Assembly (NCBI GenBank): GCA_020634215.1
Contig: JACKCD010000030.1
Span: 3,022-67,021, forward strand
Length of the DNA: 64,000 nt
Reading direction: 5' to 3'
Origin: Ardenticatenaceae bacterium
GTDB lineage: Bacteria; Chloroflexota; Anaerolineae; Promineifilales; Promineifilaceae
The translations under genes and the position numbers were made by a program. The notes beneath the pieces are model-generated. The model was not told where the DNA came from and did not search any database. It saw only the letters and a program-made list of their open reading frames with translations. Positions 1 to 9,106 of the stretch are shown one piece after another (positions within the stretch are counted from its first letter, which is position 1; every line of letters starts with the position of its first letter).

Positions 1-183
1 GGGCAAGTATTTTTGGCTGGGGTTGCCCCTGTTTCCACGGCGGCACGCTGCAATTTATCAATGCCTATGGGTGGACAAGTTTGCGGCGCGGGCGCAGTGA
101 ACCGGGCGGCAACCTACGGCCCCTGCTTTGTGCCGCCGCAGATGCTGCTGGACATGGCGGCAGCAGGCCAGCCATTTGCGTAG
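1..183 (+). CDS. C-terminal end of an unidentified protein (partial)
   Basis: The first reading frame is open from the window edge to a TAG at 181-183, giving about 60 residues that end in PPQMLLDMAAAGQPFA. The stop lies just before an intergenic hairpin repeat (192-285), where genes in this window usually end, which favours this frame over another one that stays open to 323. I do not recognise the family from the tail alone. The residues include several Cys and Gly (GGQVCGAGAVN), but this is not enough to assign a function. Confidence 0.4.
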   Translation, partial: GQVFLAGVAPVSTAARCNLSMPMGGQVCGAGAVNRAATYGPCFVPPQMLLDMAAAGQPFA

Positions 184-191
184 CTGAAAAT

Positions 192-285
192 AATAGGACG
201 CAGATTTACCCGATTTTCCTGATAAGATCGCGCCACACGGCCATGCTCCCCATCAGGAAAATCAGTGAATCTGCGTCCCATTTTT
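192..285. repeat. Intergenic hairpin, GGACGCAGATT family, copy 1
   Basis: AATAGGACGCAGATTTACC is followed by a loop and its inverted copy, ending in AATCTGCGTCCCATTTTT. It separates the partial gene at 1-183 from the minus-strand VOC remnant. With converging genes on both sides it could act as a bidirectional terminator, although the loop is long. Six further copies or part copies lie in the window. Confidence 0.75.
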
Positions 286-658
286 GCGGTGCAGCAGGAA
301 TTGTTCCCTGTCGAGGTCAATAAAGCGGGCTTGGTCGCCATTGCCGTCGCCATAGGGGTGGCGGATGATCGAGGGTGAACGGTATGCCCCGCGCTTTAGT
401 TCGCGGTGGCTATATTTCCATCGTCGGCGGTGAAAAACCATGCCGCTGGTGTTGCAGTACTTCCAGGCGTGGGTCATCGGGGGTGTGTTTCAAACAGCCC
501 GATGGTGGTGCGATGGGGCGAGGCCACGGCGGCGGCAGGCGCGGATCCAGGTGAAATAGTTTTCTTTCGTCACGATAGGCGCCAGTAACCGCCAAAACCC
601 CAGCTTTTCGGGTAAAACCGCACGGCGCGTTCCATATCGCTCACAAAACGGTGATCAT
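286..658 (-). pseudogene. Decayed VOC / glyoxalase-fold protein
   Basis: Pieces of one VOC-superfamily protein lie in different minus-strand frames. They are an N-terminal VSDMERAVRFY (about 600-645), a middle piece ending in DDPRLEVLQHQ, and a C-terminal piece with HPYGDGNGDQARFIDLD, which resembles the usual GDxxxARFxDPDGN tail of glyoxalase and bleomycin-resistance proteins. An ATG at 656-658 followed by ITV would be a normal start, but a missing T in a T-run puts it out of frame after four codons. At least two more frame changes are needed to join the pieces. Either the gene is dead or the assembly carries homopolymer indels. The family call comes from short motifs only. Confidence 0.5.
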
Positions 659-869
659 TTGTAGATTTGACAAATATTTGAGTGGTTTTCTGGATGATTT
701 GCGTGAAGCCACAACGGTTCCGGAAAAGGAAAAGAAGTGAATGGGTGGAGGGTGTGGTGGGGAAAACGGCCGTTTTCCCCACCACACCGCCCCCTCGACA
801 CCCCGCAAGTGGGCAAAAGATAGGGTGGCAATAACGGCCGTTTTTCACCCCAATTTTGCCCAAACCACT
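659..869. other. Spacer with no gene, two AACGGCCGTT palindromes
   Basis: No convincing gene is visible. The stretch holds two copies of the dispersed palindrome (765-774, within the larger inverted repeat GGGGAAAACGGCCGTTTTCCCC, and near 832). The left flank is G-rich and the right flank C-rich. Confidence 0.5.
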
Positions 870-898
870 TTGACAGCCCCCTGTGGGCGTGCTATACT
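870..898 (+). promoter_or_regulatory. Sigma-70-type promoter of the tRNA cluster
   Basis: TTGACA at 870-875 and TATACT at 893-898 are separated by 17 bases. This is a near-consensus promoter placed 80 bases before tRNA-Ser(TGA). Confidence 0.75.
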
Positions 899-980
899 TC
901 CAGCCGTTGTTTGCTGAAGCCGCTGTGTTTCACAAGCAAACTGTGTTACCAAACAGGTATAGCAAAACCCTCTAGGTTTT

Positions 981-1067
981 GGAGGGATGGCAGAGTGGAC
1001 GATTGCGACGGTCTTGAAAACCGTAGTGGGTGCAAGCTCACCGAGGGTTCGAATCCCTCTCCCTCCG
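981..1067 (+). tRNA. tRNA-Ser (anticodon TGA)
   Basis: This is an 87-base class II tRNA. The acceptor stem pairs GGAGGGA with TCCCTCC, the anticodon loop reads CTTGAAA (anticodon TGA), there is a long variable arm, and the T arm contains GGTTCGAATCC. The 3' CCA is not encoded. It is the first gene after the strong promoter at 870-898. Confidence 0.95.
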
Positions 1068-1104
1068 CTCTACCGGATTAACAATTAACGCTCCCTACAG
1101 ATGA

Positions 1105-1195
1105 GGGGAGGTGCCAGAGTGGTCGATTGGGGCCGCCTGCTAAGCGGTTAACGGCCGTTAAAAGTCGTTCATGGGTTCGAATCCCATCCTCCCCG
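1105..1195 (+). tRNA. tRNA-Ser (anticodon GCT)
   Basis: This is a 91-base class II tRNA. The acceptor stem pairs GGGGAGG with CCTCCCC, the anticodon is GCT, and the T arm contains GGTTCGAATCC. The long variable arm region holds an exact AACGGCCGTT (1150-1159), the dispersed palindrome of this genome, which lies within or beside the variable stem. CCA is not encoded. Confidence 0.95.
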
Positions 1196-1218
1196 CCTCT
1201 TTCTTGATTGGTGGCAAA

Positions 1219-1240
1219 ATCTTGTCAAAATTGACAAGAT
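1219..1240. promoter_or_regulatory. Perfect inverted repeat upstream of tRNA-Arg
   Basis: ATCTTGTCAA and TTGACAAGAT form 10-base arms around two bases. The right arm contains a TTGACA hexamer, but I see no -10 box at a good distance. It may be an operator or a weak terminator stem between tRNA genes. Confidence 0.4.
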
Positions 1241-1272
1241 ACGCTATCATATCGGAGTTATGTTAAATAAAT

Positions 1273-1349
1273 GCGCCCTTAGCTCAGTGGATTAGAGCGT
1301 CTGGCTACGAACCAGAAGGTCGGGAGTTCGACTCTCTCAGGGCGTACCA
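1273..1349 (+). tRNA. tRNA-Arg (anticodon ACG)
   Basis: The acceptor stem GCGCCCT pairs with AGGGCGT (G-U at the first pair). The D arm has TAGCTCAGTGG, the anticodon loop CTACGAA gives anticodon ACG, and the T arm has GAGTTCGACTC. Unlike its two neighbours, the 3' CCA (1347-1349) is encoded. The ACG anticodon would need A-to-I editing by TadA to read CGU, CGC and CGA, as is usual in bacteria. Confidence 0.95.
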
Positions 1350-1361
1350 ACCATTTAAGAC

Positions 1362-1397
1362 AAAGCCAGGTTTTTATAACCTGGCTTTTTTGTTTTG
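1362..1397 (+). terminator. Intrinsic terminator after the tRNA cluster
   Basis: AAAGCCAGGTT and AACCTGGCTTT form an 11-bp stem with a 5-base loop, followed directly by a T-rich run. Confidence 0.85.
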
Positions 1398-1702
1398 ATA
1401 TTGGCACTTTCGCAGCGTTTGGCTATTGATTAAGGCCACAAGGTTTTGTCGTATAGCCACCTCTCTCTTACCTCCTCCAACACCAGGGTTGCGGTCATAC
1501 ACTTAGCTTCAGGCAACTGGGTTTCTTAGCAAACGGCCGTTTTCCCATCATGAGAATCGGATAAATCTCAGATTTCTGACCCTGAAATGTCACCAAAAAA
1601 CTACCACTTGTAGACAAAATTGGTATACTCATAATGAGCATCCCAAAACCCATGAGGGCGGTACTTTTTGTTCGCGCCCCACATTTAGAGGAGAAACATC
1701 GT
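1398..1702. other. Spacer before the moxR operon
   Basis: No gene is supported. It holds one AACGGCCGTT (near 1532) and a TATACT hexamer at 1624-1629 that could be a -10 box for the moxR operon, but no matching -35 box is evident. Confidence 0.4.
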
Positions 1703-2656
1703 ATGGCTGATGTCCAGGAAATTGCCAACCGTGTGATACAAAATGTAGAGCAAGTTATTGTCGGCAAGCGCAAGTCGGTGCAGTTGACCGTGCTGGGGCT
1801 GCTTTGTCAGGGACACATGCTCATCGAAGATGTGCCTGGGGTTGGCAAAACCATGCTTGCCAAATCGCTTGCCAAATCGGTTGGCGGAAAGTTCCAGCGT
1901 ATCCAATTCACCCCTGACATGTTGCCCAGCGATGTCACCGGGGTCTCTGTGTTCAACCAGAAAACCCTCGAATTTGAGTTTCGCCCTGGCCCCATTTTGG
2001 CGCAAATTGTGCTGGTGGATGAGATTAACCGGGCTACGCCTAAAACCCAGTCGGCACTGCTGGAAGTGATGGAAGAACGGCAAGTCACGGTGGACGGCCA
2101 TACCTATGCCCTGGAAGCCCCGTTTATGGTGCTGGCAACACAAAACCCCATTGAATATGAAGGGACTTTCCCCTTGCCAGAGGCGCAACTAGACCGCTTT
2201 ATGCTGCGGATTAGCTTGGGCTACCCCAATAAAGAGCAGGAGATTGAGGTGTTGGAGCGACAGCATCAGGCACATCCTTTGCAGCGCATAAACCAGGTGA
2301 TTTCTGTGGAAGAATTGCTGGCGGCGCAGGAGGCAGTGAAAGCAATTTATGTGGACAAGCTGGTGAAGGAGTATATTGTGGATCTGGTGCGGCAAACGCG
2401 AGAGCATCCGGAAGTGTATTTGGGTTCCAGCTCGCGCGGGGCACTGGCACTCTACCGACTGGGGCAAGCGCGGGCGGCGATGACGGGACGGGATTATGTG
2501 CTGCCCGATGACGTGAAGGCACTGGCTGGTGCAGCCTTGGGGCATCGCATTATTGTGGGGCCGGCCGCACGTATCAAGGATATTGAGCCAGAAGCAATTG
2601 TGCAGGATATTTTAGACCAGGTGCCGGTGCCTGGGGCACAGGTTTCGCCACGCTAA
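1703..2656 (+). CDS. MoxR-family AAA+ ATPase
   Basis: This 317-residue protein has Walker A (DVPGVGKT), Walker B (LVDEINRA) and the sensor stretch ATQNPIEYEGT, all typical of MoxR ATPases. These act as chaperone-like remodelers of partner proteins, often ones with VWA or DUF58 domains. The start at 1703 is chosen because GAGGAG lies about 9 bases upstream; the frame is open further back without a ribosome site. The next gene begins at the last base of this gene's stop codon, so the two are translationally coupled. MoxR next to DUF58 is a conserved pairing. The substrate complex is unknown. Confidence 0.92.
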   Translation: MADVQEIANRVIQNVEQVIVGKRKSVQLTVLGLLCQGHMLIEDVPGVGKTMLAKSLAKSVGGKFQRIQFTPDMLPSDVTGVSVFNQKTLEFEFRPGPILAQIVLVDEINRATPKTQSALLEVMEERQVTVDGHTYALEAPFMVLATQNPIEYEGTFPLPEAQLDRFMLRISLGYPNKEQEIEVLERQHQAHPLQRINQVISVEELLAAQEAVKAIYVDKLVKEYIVDLVRQTREHPEVYLGSSSRGALALYRLGQARAAMTGRDYVLPDDVKALAGAALGHRIIVGPAARIKDIEPEAIVQDILDQVPVPGAQVSPR

Positions 2657-3951
2657 TGATGCGCCATCGCCGAACGGCCGTTTTTCTCATGATGATCGCC
2701 GCCCTGCTGGGTGGGTTGATTACCGGGCGTGATTTGCTCTTTACAATCACCTACCTGCTGGCGCTGCTGCTCATCATCTCCTTTGCCTGGGCATGGGCCA
2801 ACATCAACTGGGTGCATTTGTCGCGCATTACCCGGCAGCGGCGCACCCAGGTCGGCCGGCCGATGGATGAGCGGTTTGTAGTGCGAAATACCAGTATTGT
2901 GCCCAAGTTGTGGTTGGCTGTGCAGGACGATACCACGCTGCCCGGTCACTTTTCCAGCCATGTGGTTAGCAACTTAGGGCCGCGCAAAAGCTATAGTTGG
3001 CGTATCACGACCATTTGCCGTCAGCGCGGTCGGTACCAGCTTGGCCCGCTGCGTATTAGTACCAGCGACCCGTTTGGACTGTTTCCGATGGAGCGGGATT
3101 TATCAGCCACAACTAACGTGATTATTTACCCGCTGACCTTTGATATTCAGCAGTTTGCTTTGCCGATTGGGCTGCTGCCTGGTGGCGATGCGCTGCGGCG
3201 GCGCACCCATTATGTGACCACCAATGCCGCTGGCGTGCGTGATTACGCGCCAGGCGATAGCTTTAGCCGCATTCATTGGCGCAGCAGTGCCCGCCGCGAC
3301 CGGCTGATTGTAAAAGAGTTTGAGCTAGACCCGCTGGCTGACATTTGGATTGTGCCGGATATGTCAGTGTATGAGCATGTGGCTCCGAAGGAAGCGCTGG
3401 AGCGGCTGCGGCAGCAGGATAATTTACCGCCGTGGATGCAAAAGGATTCGTTTACACTGCCGGGGACGACGGAGGAGTACACGGTTTCGATTGCAGCCTC
3501 ACTGGCACAATATTTTTTGCGGCGTGACCGGGCAGTCGGGATGCTGGGATATGGGCAGTCGAACGAGGTGGTGCAGCCTGACCGGGGTGAGCGGCAGCTT
3601 AACCGCATTTTGGAAACGCTGTCAGTGCTTTCGGCGCGGGGTGAGGTGCCGCTGACCGATATGCTCCATGCCGAGTCGCATTTGTTCCCTCGCGGGACGA
3701 CGTTAATTGTTGTAACACCGACAACGCGGGATAATTGGGCAACGGCCGTTCGTCAACTTTCACGGCGTGGGCTGCGGGTGGTGACGGTACTGGTTGACCC
3801 CGGCTCGTTTGGTAGCTCCCGTTCGGGCATTGGGCTGGCAACGCTGCTGGAAGCCAGCGGCATGGCGGTGTATCTGGTGCGGAATGGGGATGATATAACG
3901 GCCGTTTTGAGCCAAAGTAAGACCCAAGCTGGTTATTTTACAGTCGCCTGA
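2656..3951 (+). CDS. DUF58 membrane protein, MoxR partner
   Basis: This is a 431-residue protein. Two hydrophobic segments near residues 8-22 and 28-50 anchor it. The DUF58 signature follows as RDYAPGDSFSRIHW..ARRD at roughly residues 193-215, and a VWA-like C-terminal part ends the protein. The ATG overlaps the moxR stop. Proteins of this type are found beside MoxR ATPases and are presumed to be their membrane client or adaptor. The downstream spacer is a hairpin (3958-4016), after which a PDZ protein follows on the same strand. Confidence 0.88.
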   Translation: MMRHRRTAVFLMMIAALLGGLITGRDLLFTITYLLALLLIISFAWAWANINWVHLSRITRQRRTQVGRPMDERFVVRNTSIVPKLWLAVQDDTTLPGHFSSHVVSNLGPRKSYSWRITTICRQRGRYQLGPLRISTSDPFGLFPMERDLSATTNVIIYPLTFDIQQFALPIGLLPGGDALRRRTHYVTTNAAGVRDYAPGDSFSRIHWRSSARRDRLIVKEFELDPLADIWIVPDMSVYEHVAPKEALERLRQQDNLPPWMQKDSFTLPGTTEEYTVSIAASLAQYFLRRDRAVGMLGYGQSNEVVQPDRGERQLNRILETLSVLSARGEVPLTDMLHAESHLFPRGTTLIVVTPTTRDNWATAVRQLSRRGLRVVTVLVDPGSFGSSRSGIGLATLLEASGMAVYLVRNGDDITAVLSQSKTQAGYFTVA

Positions 3952-3957
3952 GAAAGG

Positions 3958-4016
3958 CAAGTAACAAGTGGCAAGTGGCAAGTGAGACTTGTTACCTGCC
4001 ACTTGTTACTTGCATA
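3958..4016. repeat. Tandem-word hairpin spacer (CAAGTAACAAGTGG type)
   Basis: Repeats of a CAAGTGG/CAAGTAA word are followed by their inverted copies (CCACTTGTTACTTG). It fills the gap between the DUF58 and PDZ genes and runs almost to the next start codon. Confidence 0.8.
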
Positions 4017-4023
4017 TAGTGCA

Positions 4024-4770
4024 ATGTCTGATCGTCAACGTCATCTGGTTATTATTCTCGGCATTTTATTTGTAGCCCTACTGTGCATCAGCAGCGTGGG
4101 GGCAGCGAGGTATCTCTATCGCCGCGTTGCCACCGGCACAAGCGAAGCAACTGCGCCAGCGGTGAACGAACTGGTTAGCCGTGCCCAAGGGATTATTGTA
4201 ACCAGCGTTGAGCCAGACAGTCCGGCCGGCCGAGCGAACCTACAGCCAGAATCGCTGCTGGTGGGTGTTGATGTCTTTCCTCTGGATGTGCCTGATGATT
4301 TGGTGCGCTACATGGAAACATACAGCGGCAGCGGCACGGTAATTTTGACCATGCGCCAGGGAGATTCGCTGGTGCAACTGCCGCTAATGTTGGAGCCGGG
4401 CAGCCGCCGTTTGGGGGTAGAGGTACGCTCCATCAACAGCCCGCGACCTGACCCGAACACGACAGTTGTCCCCGATATGTTCCCGACGTTTACGCCGCGT
4501 CCCGCACCGCCGGTGATTGCCATTGTGCTGCCCGGCGGTGCTGGTGAAGCAGCGGGGCTGCAGGTAGGGGATGTGGTAACGGCCGTTGACGGCCATGCCA
4601 TTTTGAGCAATGAGGAGTTGGTGGCGGTGATTGCGGGGCGTGAGGTGGGAACGGCCGTTCAGCTTACCGTGCGCCGTGGCCCTGATACGCTTACCATTCC
4701 CATGACGCTTGGCCCCCACCCCGATGACCCATCGCGTGGTTTTATTGGGATTGAGATGGCTGGGAATTAG
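4024..4770 (+). CDS. Membrane-anchored protein with two PDZ domains
   Basis: This 248-residue protein has an N-terminal membrane segment (about residues 8-28, LVIILGILFVALLC) followed by an extracytoplasmic part with two PDZ-like modules. The first spans about 55-125 and contains SPAGRANLQPESLLVGVD; the second spans about 155-245 and contains GEAAGLQVGDVVTAVDG. No protease triad is seen, so it is a binding or scaffold protein and not a DegP-type enzyme. The frame is open upstream through the hairpin, but that part would be repeat-encoded, so the ATG at 4024 is preferred. It may form an operon with moxR and DUF58. Confidence 0.8.
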   Translation: MSDRQRHLVIILGILFVALLCISSVGAARYLYRRVATGTSEATAPAVNELVSRAQGIIVTSVEPDSPAGRANLQPESLLVGVDVFPLDVPDDLVRYMETYSGSGTVILTMRQGDSLVQLPLMLEPGSRRLGVEVRSINSPRPDPNTTVVPDMFPTFTPRPAPPVIAIVLPGGAGEAAGLQVGDVVTAVDGHAILSNEELVAVIAGREVGTAVQLTVRRGPDTLTIPMTLGPHPDDPSRGFIGIEMAGN

Positions 4771-4882
4771 ATGAGGGGTGTATAATTCCCTAGTTGGTTA
4801 CTGGTATAGTCTAAATGTGTTTCAAACGCGATATCCAGTTGCTATTCTTTATTAGCCTTTTCTGGTAGAACGAGGGATAAAT

Positions 4883-6724
4883 ATGGCTAAGAAAAAGCGT
4901 GCCAGTCTGCAAGATATTATTCATAAACGACAGCAAAGGGAGTTTGTTGGGCGCTCTGAACAACTCGATCGATTCCGAGCCAATTTGCATAGAAGCTGGG
5001 ATGATGATCAACGATTGTTTTTGTTTAACGTTTATGGACAGGGTGGTGTAGGAAAAAGCACTCTCTTAGAACGTTTTCGACAAATCGCCAATGATGCTGG
5101 GGCAATATCTGCTCTTGTAGATGAGCAAGAAATGGATGTACCGGCGGTTATGGCAAGCTTTGCCGAACAATTTAAAAAGCAAGGTTATGAACTCAAGCAG
5201 TTTGAGGCTCGATACAGAATATATCGACAAAAACGAGAAGAATTAGAAGCAGACCCTGAAGCACCGCCAGGGTTAGCAGGTTTTGCTGCTAGAGTTCTTA
5301 CTAGGGCAACGGCTCATGTAGTTAGACATACTGTGCCAGGTTCTGGTGTGGTATTAGGCTTGGTAAATGAAGATGAGTTGGCTGCACAAGCAGAAGCCTG
5401 GGTTGAGTTTGTTCGACGCCGACTAGCAAATAATAAAGATGAAGTTCAGCTCTTGCTCAAGCCAAATGAGATACTAACGCCCGTTTTTCTGAATGAGCTA
5501 AATGAGATTAACGATGAAGTGACGCTTGTTCTTATTTTCGATACATATGAACGTACTAGCGATTATCTTGATGCTTGGTTACGGAATGTTCTTAACGGTC
5601 GTTACGGTGAGGTGCCTCTAAATATACTTGTTATTATTGGGGGACGAGATGCTTTAGATCGAGATTTGTGGATCCCGTTCACTGGTATAATGGCTTCATT
5701 ATCTTTGGAGCCGTTCACGGAAGATGAAGCACGAGATTATTTAGAACGCAAAGGTGTTCATGATGAGCAGGTCATTGATATCATATTAAGTCTATCAGAT
5801 CGGTTGCCTTTGTTGGTAGCTATGTTAGCAGCGGAGAGTCCAGATGATCCAACACAGATAGGTGATGCAAGTGGAACAGCTATTGATCGTTTTTTGAAGT
5901 GGGTAGATGATCCTTTGCGTCGTAGAATTGCGCTTGATGCTGCCTTACCACATTATTTGAATTATGATGTTTTTGCTGTATTAGTTCCACAAGAGACAGA
6001 ATTTCATTTTAATTGGCTGAAGAAGACGCCTTTTGTTAAAGAGAAATCTGAGGGTTGGGTTTATCATGAGATCGTACGTACCCAAATGTTACGCTATAAA
6101 CAGCGTAATTCTCCTCAAGAATGGGAAGAATTGCATGAAAAATTAGCCGAGTACTTTCGCGACAAACGAGATGCTATGCAACTTACTAGAGATGAGGGAA
6201 TCATTCGCGATACTTGGCGGCGGTCGGAATCAGAATTTATTTATCATACTGCTTGTATTGCTCCATATGTTGGTTTCGATGCTCTTCTAAGTCATTTAAT
6301 AGCAATACTAGGAGCAGGCAGGGCGACCCAAGCTTTTTATCTATACTGTAGTGAACTAATACTGCAAGCTGCAAAAGAGACTAGTAGTGAAGGGCTAGAA
6401 TTATGGGGAAATCGACTAGTAAAAGGAATTGTGGCTTATAACAGTAGAAATTATCCTGCTTCTATTGAACTCTTTACAGAGCTTGTTAGCTATTTTAGAA
6501 AAGATTCAAATTCAAAGGCTTGTGCTCTTAGGTGGAGAGGACAAGTATACAGATTAGTAAAAAACTATAAAAGTGCATTAGATGACTTAGAAGAAGCAGC
6601 CTCATTGCTTCCTCTTGATATTAGAATCCTCATTATAGGGTTTGTTGTATATGATCTAGGCATTACGAATATGCGGCAAGTTATTGGCACTCATGTTATA
6701 GAATTAAGTGAGGCAAAACTATAA
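4883..6724 (+). CDS. STAND-type P-loop NTPase with TPR-like C-terminus
   Basis: This is a 613-residue protein. FVGRSEQLDRF at about residues 21-31 and Walker A GQGGVGKSTLL (about 52-62) are followed by a Walker B-like LVLIFDTYERT near 215, a sequence arrangement seen in AP-ATPase and NACHT-like signalling NTPases. The last 100 residues carry a TPR-like repeat (YKSALDDLEEAASLLPLD). Further TPR fragments continue in other frames to 7668, so the original protein was probably near 900 residues and the present stop is a frameshift product. The gene is AT-rich and lacks the AACGGCCGTT palindrome found elsewhere, which suggests transfer. Such proteins often act in defence or regulation, but no effector domain is visible here. 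Confidence 0.75.
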   Translation: MAKKKRASLQDIIHKRQQREFVGRSEQLDRFRANLHRSWDDDQRLFLFNVYGQGGVGKSTLLERFRQIANDAGAISALVDEQEMDVPAVMASFAEQFKKQGYELKQFEARYRIYRQKREELEADPEAPPGLAGFAARVLTRATAHVVRHTVPGSGVVLGLVNEDELAAQAEAWVEFVRRRLANNKDEVQLLLKPNEILTPVFLNELNEINDEVTLVLIFDTYERTSDYLDAWLRNVLNGRYGEVPLNILVIIGGRDALDRDLWIPFTGIMASLSLEPFTEDEARDYLERKGVHDEQVIDIILSLSDRLPLLVAMLAAESPDDPTQIGDASGTAIDRFLKWVDDPLRRRIALDAALPHYLNYDVFAVLVPQETEFHFNWLKKTPFVKEKSEGWVYHEIVRTQMLRYKQRNSPQEWEELHEKLAEYFRDKRDAMQLTRDEGIIRDTWRRSESEFIYHTACIAPYVGFDALLSHLIAILGAGRATQAFYLYCSELILQAAKETSSEGLELWGNRLVKGIVAYNSRNYPASIELFTELVSYFRKDSNSKACALRWRGQVYRLVKNYKSALDDLEEAASLLPLDIRILIIGFVVYDLGITNMRQVIGTHVIELSEAKL

Positions 6725-7668
6725 TGCAGGTTGGATATATTTTCGTTTCGTGGTATTGTTTTGCGCTTGTTGTAGATTTAGCAGCAATTTTGGATTTCAA
6801 ACGCAGCCATAGCTATTAATCCAAACTTAGAGGAGGTATGCCAATCGTGGCGAAACACATCGTTTAATGGATAACTTCTTTGATCAGGCCTTGAAGGATT
6901 TAATCGCTTGCTATTGTTCTATACAGTTTTGTATGGGTGTTAGTGCAACGAGGGATCGTCAACCGTTTTTTGGGAAGATATGCGTTAGCGATCTGTACCC
7001 TGGAGGAAGTTATTCATATAGATCCTGCTTTTCGGCGTACTCGTGATGAACGAGCCATACGCCAGCAGATGGAATTTCCAAAAGCACCAGACTTGAATTG
7101 ATTCTAGATGTAAAACCAATGTACCCTTGGGCTTCTTTAATGCACGGGGTCTTTGTCGACAGAGCTAGGGAGCCTTGAGGCTTCTTGCGATTTTGAACAT
7201 GCTATCGAAATTGCTCCTGAAGATTGGTCAGTACATATAAGCCGAGGAAAGCTGCTTCGTTTGCAAAAGTCATTTAGTGCTGCGTTGAGTGATTTTGCCA
7301 GGGCGGTTGAGCTAGAGATATTGAGGGACGGGCGCAGTATGAACTGGAGAGTTGTTACTAACTTTAAATTCTGGGCAAAGTGAAGAAGCGTGAAAGTATT
7401 ATTTATTATGGGCAATTGAAAAGGCAGAAGTGCTTATTGATCAGCAACCCTATGTACGCAATGCCTTTTAATCTTGCGCTGTATAATTTGTTGATAGACG
7501 AAAACAAAAGGAAGTCATTGTATATTGCAACATTACAAAAGAGCCGCTTTAGATCGAGTTAATGATGCTTTCCATGATCTAGAGGAATTAACGAGAATTT
7601 TTGAAAGTCATGAGCAAGTTAAAGAAATGCATCAATTGTTACAAAAATATTTGGAAGAGTATCTTTGA
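6725..7668 (+). pseudogene. Frameshifted TPR tail of the upstream NTPase
   Basis: No intact gene is present, but TPR-like peptides occur in successive plus-strand frames. They are DNFFDQALKDLIACY near 6868, YALAICTLEEVIHIDPAF near 6978, DFEHAIEIAPEDWSVHIS near 7190-7240, and a C-terminal piece ending LLQKYLEEYL at a stop at 7666-7668. These fit one TPR array continuing the gene at 4883-6724, broken by several indels. The AT-rich composition matches that gene. Confidence 0.6.
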
Positions 7669-7799
7669 TCGTTTTCATGGGTTTAGCAAACTTTTTTCAC
7701 CTAAATGTTTTAGAGAACAGAGAGGATGGTGTCGGCAAAAACAAAGGTTTTTGACCCACCCCCATGCGCAAAACCCACCAACCACCGTCCCCGACATGT
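7669..7799. other. Spacer between convergent broken genes
   Basis: I see no gene or clear signal here. It lies between the end of the TPR remnant and the 3' end of the minus-strand miaB remnant. Confidence 0.4.
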
Positions 7800-9100
7800 C
7801 TATACGCCCGTGTGATTAATTTTCACCTGCACAATTTGCCCTTCGTCACGCGCGGTCGTCAAAAAGACCAGCTTGTTTTGCGGGTTGCGGCTGCGCCAGC
7901 GGCCACGTTGCTGTTCTCTTCCACCAGCAGCACCTCCACCGTTTGCCCCAGATATTGACGCATCTTTTTCTTCCGAAATCTCCTTTGCAGTGTTCAATTA
8001 GGTGAAAGCGGCGGCGCTTTTCTTCATCCGGCACGTCATCATCATGTGGCGGGCACTCAATCGTCCTGGGGCGCGGGCTGTAGCGGGCTATTAGGTGAAT
8101 TTTATCTAGCTTGAGTTCGGCCAAAACGTCATATAAGTTTTGAAACTGCGCCTCGTTTCGCTGGGAAGCCGACGATGATGTCGCAGTGGATGGCGGCATC
8201 GGGAATGACAATGTGCACGCGGTGGACAGGCGTGGTATTGCCCTGGTGCAGCTCCCGTTTACGTTTTCTTCTGCGCACTTCGTTGTTGCCCGCCTGAATG
8301 GGAACTTCGATTTGGGGCATCACCTTGGGCAGCGCGGCCACGGCCTGGAGGATGCGGTCGGTCATGTAGTTGGGGTGGCTGGTGAGGAAGCGAATCCGCT
8401 CCAACCCTTCCACGCCGTTGACCACCTGCAGCAGGTCGGCCAAATCAGGACCATCGCCGATGTCGTAGCCGTAACGATCCACAATTTGCCCCAGCAGCAC
8501 CACTTCCTTAACTCCCTGCGCCACCAGCGAACGCACCTCGGCCACGATTTCGCCAACGGGGCGCGATAGCTCCTTGCCCCGCTTTTGCGGGATGATGCAG
8601 AAGGTACAGGCGTGGGAACAGCCGTAGACGATGGAGACGGGGGCGGAAACAAGCTGACCCCGTTCGTGGTCGGGCAAAATGATTTCGCCATCTTGCCAAG
8701 CGTGGCGGGTGGTAGCCGCCTCTTGCTCAAGCTGCGCTACGTCGTCCTGCGTCAGGTGGGAGATGAGCGGCAGGCCGTTGGTCGAAGGCTCCATAAATAC
8801 GTCCACAAAGGGGAACTGTTTTTCCAGTGCTTCGTTGCCGCGCACCCCCACCACGCATCCCATGACGGCGATGGTGGTGTCGGGTTTTTCTTTTTTCAGT
8901 GGGCGCAGGGTGTGGAGCATTCCGTAGGCTTTGTCTTCGGACTGCTGGCGCACGGTGCAGGTTTCCAGCACAATCACGTCTGCGTCTTGGGCTTCGGGGG
9001 TGAATTGATACCCCAGTTTTTCTAATTCGGTGGCGACCCGGCGGGCATCGGCGTAGTTCATTTGGCAGCCGGTAATCCAGAAGTGGTATTTTTTGTTCAT
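7800..9100 (-). pseudogene. miaB: tRNA methylthiotransferase MiaB, frameshifted
   Basis: The N-terminal 290 residues or so are intact MiaB. The MTTase domain has cluster cysteines in TGCQMN, ETCTVR and MGCVVG, and the radical-SAM cluster is CSHACTFC. Near 8165 the frame is lost at CDIIVGFP. The continuation EAQFQNLYDVLAEL..SPRPRT lies in another frame to about 8000. The TRAM-like end (RNPQNKLVFLTTAR.. to INHTGV, stop 7800-7802) lies in a third. The stretch before the first break is also poorly conserved (RRRKRKREL where a Tyr-Thr-containing loop is usual), so this looks like real decay and not only a read error. MiaB makes ms2i6A at tRNA position 37; another copy may exist elsewhere. Confidence 0.8.
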
Positions 9101-9106
9101 AGATTA

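Noticed and set aside
81..323. An 80-codon plus-strand frame over the first hairpin
   Set aside because: It would be translated through the repeat at 192-285. The frame ending at 181-183 gives a more protein-like C-terminus.
1231..1250. TTGACA and TATCAT as a promoter for tRNA-Arg
   Set aside because: The spacing is only 8 bases, too short for a sigma-70 promoter.
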